Origin: Gammaproteobacteria bacterium
GTDB lineage: Bacteria; Pseudomonadota; Gammaproteobacteria; SZUA-152
Direction: 5' to 3'
Assembly (NCBI GenBank): GCA_003229995.1
Contig: QIGJ01000062.1
Location: 1-6,953, forward strand
Length of the DNA stretch: 6,953 nucleotides
Shown here: in pieces, positions 5,717 to 6,953 of the stretch
Numbering within the stretch: position 1 is the stretch's first letter
How the letters are laid out: every line of letters begins with the position of its first letter
Position numbers and translations under genes: made by a program
Notes under the pieces: generated by a model
The model's input: the letters and a program-made list of their open reading frames with translations, nothing else
Databases searched by the model: none
Told to the model about the DNA's origin: nothing

Positions 5717-5754
5717 TCAAACAATCTCCAAAATAACGCCGCAGAAAGCCGGCT

Positions 5755-5783
5755 ATTCTAATCAGTTTCCTACCCGCCAGCAA
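5755..5783 (-). promoter_or_regulatory. Possible alpha-operon promoter
   Basis: On the minus strand TTGCTG (5778-5783) is followed after exactly 17 bp by TAGAAT (5755-5760), a 5/6 match to the -10 consensus; the -35 matches at 3/6. Transcription would start near 5748, giving a leader of roughly 30 nt before rpsM. The position fits a promoter separating the spc and alpha transcription units. A short GC stem (5738-5741 with 5750-5753) lies between the -10 box and the ribosome site. Confidence 0.4.
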
Positions 5784-5805
5784 GTGCAACGGATAAAAGT
5801 CAATA

Positions 5806-5919
5806 TTAACCCTGGCGCTGCTTATGACGGGGGTCCACGCAAATCACGCGGACCACGCCTTTGCGGCGTACGACCTTGCATTTATTACAAATCTTCTTAA
5901 CCGAAGCACGTACTTTCAT
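5806..5919 (-). CDS. rpmJ: Large subunit ribosomal protein bL36
   Basis: A 37-aa protein read from the ATG at 5919: [20 protein letters not shown], then [17 protein letters not shown]. Residues C11, C14, C27 and H32 form the zinc-binding CCCH set of the ordinary (zinc) bL36, which binds 23S rRNA in the 50S subunit. E. coli has one more residue (38). GGAGAC (5925-5930) lies 5 nt before the ATG. It follows secY by 69 nt, as in the spc operon, and ends 89 nt before rpsM. Confidence 0.98.
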   Translation of the reverse strand: MKVRASVKKICNKCKVVRRKGVVRVICVDPRHKQRQG

Positions 5920-5988
5920 GGTCTGTCTCCAAACAGCTAACGGCCTACGTTGGCCCGGGCCTTGCCCAATTTACTCATCCGCAGCAAA

Positions 5989-6953
5989 TCAAATACCGCT
6001 GCGACCATAACCTTTCAAACTGGCCTTCTTCATCAAACCTTCATACTGGTGCGACATCAGATGTGCCTGAATTTGGGAAATAAAGTCCATGACCACAATC
6101 ACGATAATCAGTAACGATGTACCCCCAAAGTAAAATGGGACATTCCAGTACACAATCATAAACTCGGGCAACAAACACACAGCGGTGATGTATATCGCGC
6201 CAACAAGCGTCAACCGTGACATAACACCATCAATATACTTTGCCGTATTCTGTCCGGGACGAATACCGGGAATAAACGCACCCGAGCGCTTCAAATTATC
6301 GGCTGTATCTTTTGGGTTATACTGCAAGGCCGTGTAAAAAAAACAAAAGAAAATAATCGCCATCGCATACAAAAACACGTAGATCGGCTGCCCAGGCGAC
6401 AGCATTGTCGCAATATCTTTCAACCAGCCCATACCTTCCGTCTGACCAAGCCAACTCGCCAAAGTCCCTGGAAACAAAATAATACTGGAGGCAAAAATCG
6501 GTGGAATCACGCCCGCCATATTCACCTTCAATGGCAGATGGCTTTTTTGCGCCGCATACACCTTACGCCCCTGTTGACGCTTAGCGTAATTGACCGTAAT
6601 GCGTCGTTGTCCGCGCTCCACAAAAACCACAAAACCGGCAAGCACCAGTAATATCAGCACTAGAAACCCGCTTATCTCACCGATGCGCGCCAGCTCCAGA
6701 GTACCGCCAATCGCTGATGGCAACCCAGCAACAATACCTGCAAAAATAATCAACGAAATACCGTTGCCAATGCCCCGTTCGGTCACCTGCTCACCCAGCC
6801 ACATCAGAAACATAGTGCCAGTAACCAGACTCACAACCGCCGTAAACACAAATCCGGGCCCGGGTGCAGGCACCAAAGCCATCGCACCCGCCGTTTGCCC
6901 CTGTAACGCAATCGCAATACCAATAGACTGAAAAAGTGCCAGACCCAATGTGC
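5989..6953 (-). CDS. secY: Protein translocase subunit SecY, C-terminal part, cut by window edge
   Basis: The reading frame runs from the window edge to a TGA at 5989 and gives 320 residues, about the last three quarters of a protein of roughly 440. SecY forms the protein-conducting channel of the inner membrane with SecE and SecG. From TM3 onward the family pattern is clear: [29 protein letters not shown] (TM4), [17 protein letters not shown] (TM5), the cytosolic C4 loop [22 protein letters not shown]7-8 with [13 protein letters not shown], and the C5 loop with [11 protein letters not shown]. The Arg in GIRPG matches E. coli R357, essential for SecA-driven transport. TM9-10 and a short basic tail (KGYGRSGI) close it. 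A TTG at 6948 inside TM3 is not the start; the true start is upstream. Downstream is rpmJ. Confidence 0.98.
   Translation of the reverse strand, partial: TLGLALFQSIGIAIALQGQTAGAMALVPAPGPGFVFTAVVSLVTGTMFLMWLGEQVTERGIGNGISLIIFAGIVAGLPSAIGGTLELARIGEISGFLVLILLVLAGFVVFVERGQRRITVNYAKRQQGRKVYAAQKSHLPLKVNMAGVIPPIFASSIILFPGTLASWLGQTEGMGWLKDIATMLSPGQPIYVFLYAMAIIFFCFFYTALQYNPKDTADNLKRSGAFIPGIRPGQNTAKYIDGVMSRLTLVGAIYITAVCLLPEFMIVYWNVPFYFGGTSLLIIVIVVMDFISQIQAHLMSHQYEGLMKKASLKGYGRSGI

Overview
The window looks like a gammaproteobacterial chromosome. Read on the minus strand from right to left, it has the order secY-rpmJ-rpsM-rpsK-rpsD-rpoA-rplQ, which is the end of the E. coli spc operon followed by the whole alpha operon. 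The proteins also read like gammaproteobacterial versions (RpoA alpha-CTD, RF3 N-terminus, SecY C-terminus). Every confident gene is on the minus strand. The host may be a sulfur-metabolising lineage, because a YeeE/YedE-type sulfur-compound transporter sits beside the operon; that is inference from one gene.

Layout from high to low coordinate, which is the direction of transcription: 5989-6953 secY (start lies outside the window); 5806-5919 rpmJ (37 aa); a possible alpha-operon promoter in the rpmJ-rpsM gap; 5360-5716 rpsM; 4836-5219 rpsK; 4150-4776 rpsD; 3053-4048 rpoA; 2519-2938 rplQ; a strong intrinsic terminator at 2463-2493; an upstream region for the next gene with a 7+7 bp inverted repeat; 897-2159 yeeE-like transporter; a 434-bp non-coding stretch (463-896) with a REP/dRS3-like palindrome, a terminator-like hairpin and a block of nested inverted repeats that may be an unrecognised structured RNA; 387-462 tRNA-Lys(UUU) with its own promoter; and 1-305 the first 101 codons of prfC (release factor 3, partial).

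The housekeeping genes work together in translation, transcription and secretion: four ribosomal proteins and RNA polymerase alpha are co-transcribed, while SecY and bL36 end the preceding spc segment. The main departures from the E. coli picture are a zinc-ribbon (four-cysteine) form of S4, unusually long intercistronic spacers (59-140 nt), three of which carry short tandem repeats, and a sulfur transporter bracketed by a 15-bp perfect inverted repeat.

No new multi-gene system is visible. The best candidates for something undescribed are the inverted-repeat-rich block at about 533-708 and the repeat-filled spacers of the alpha operon.
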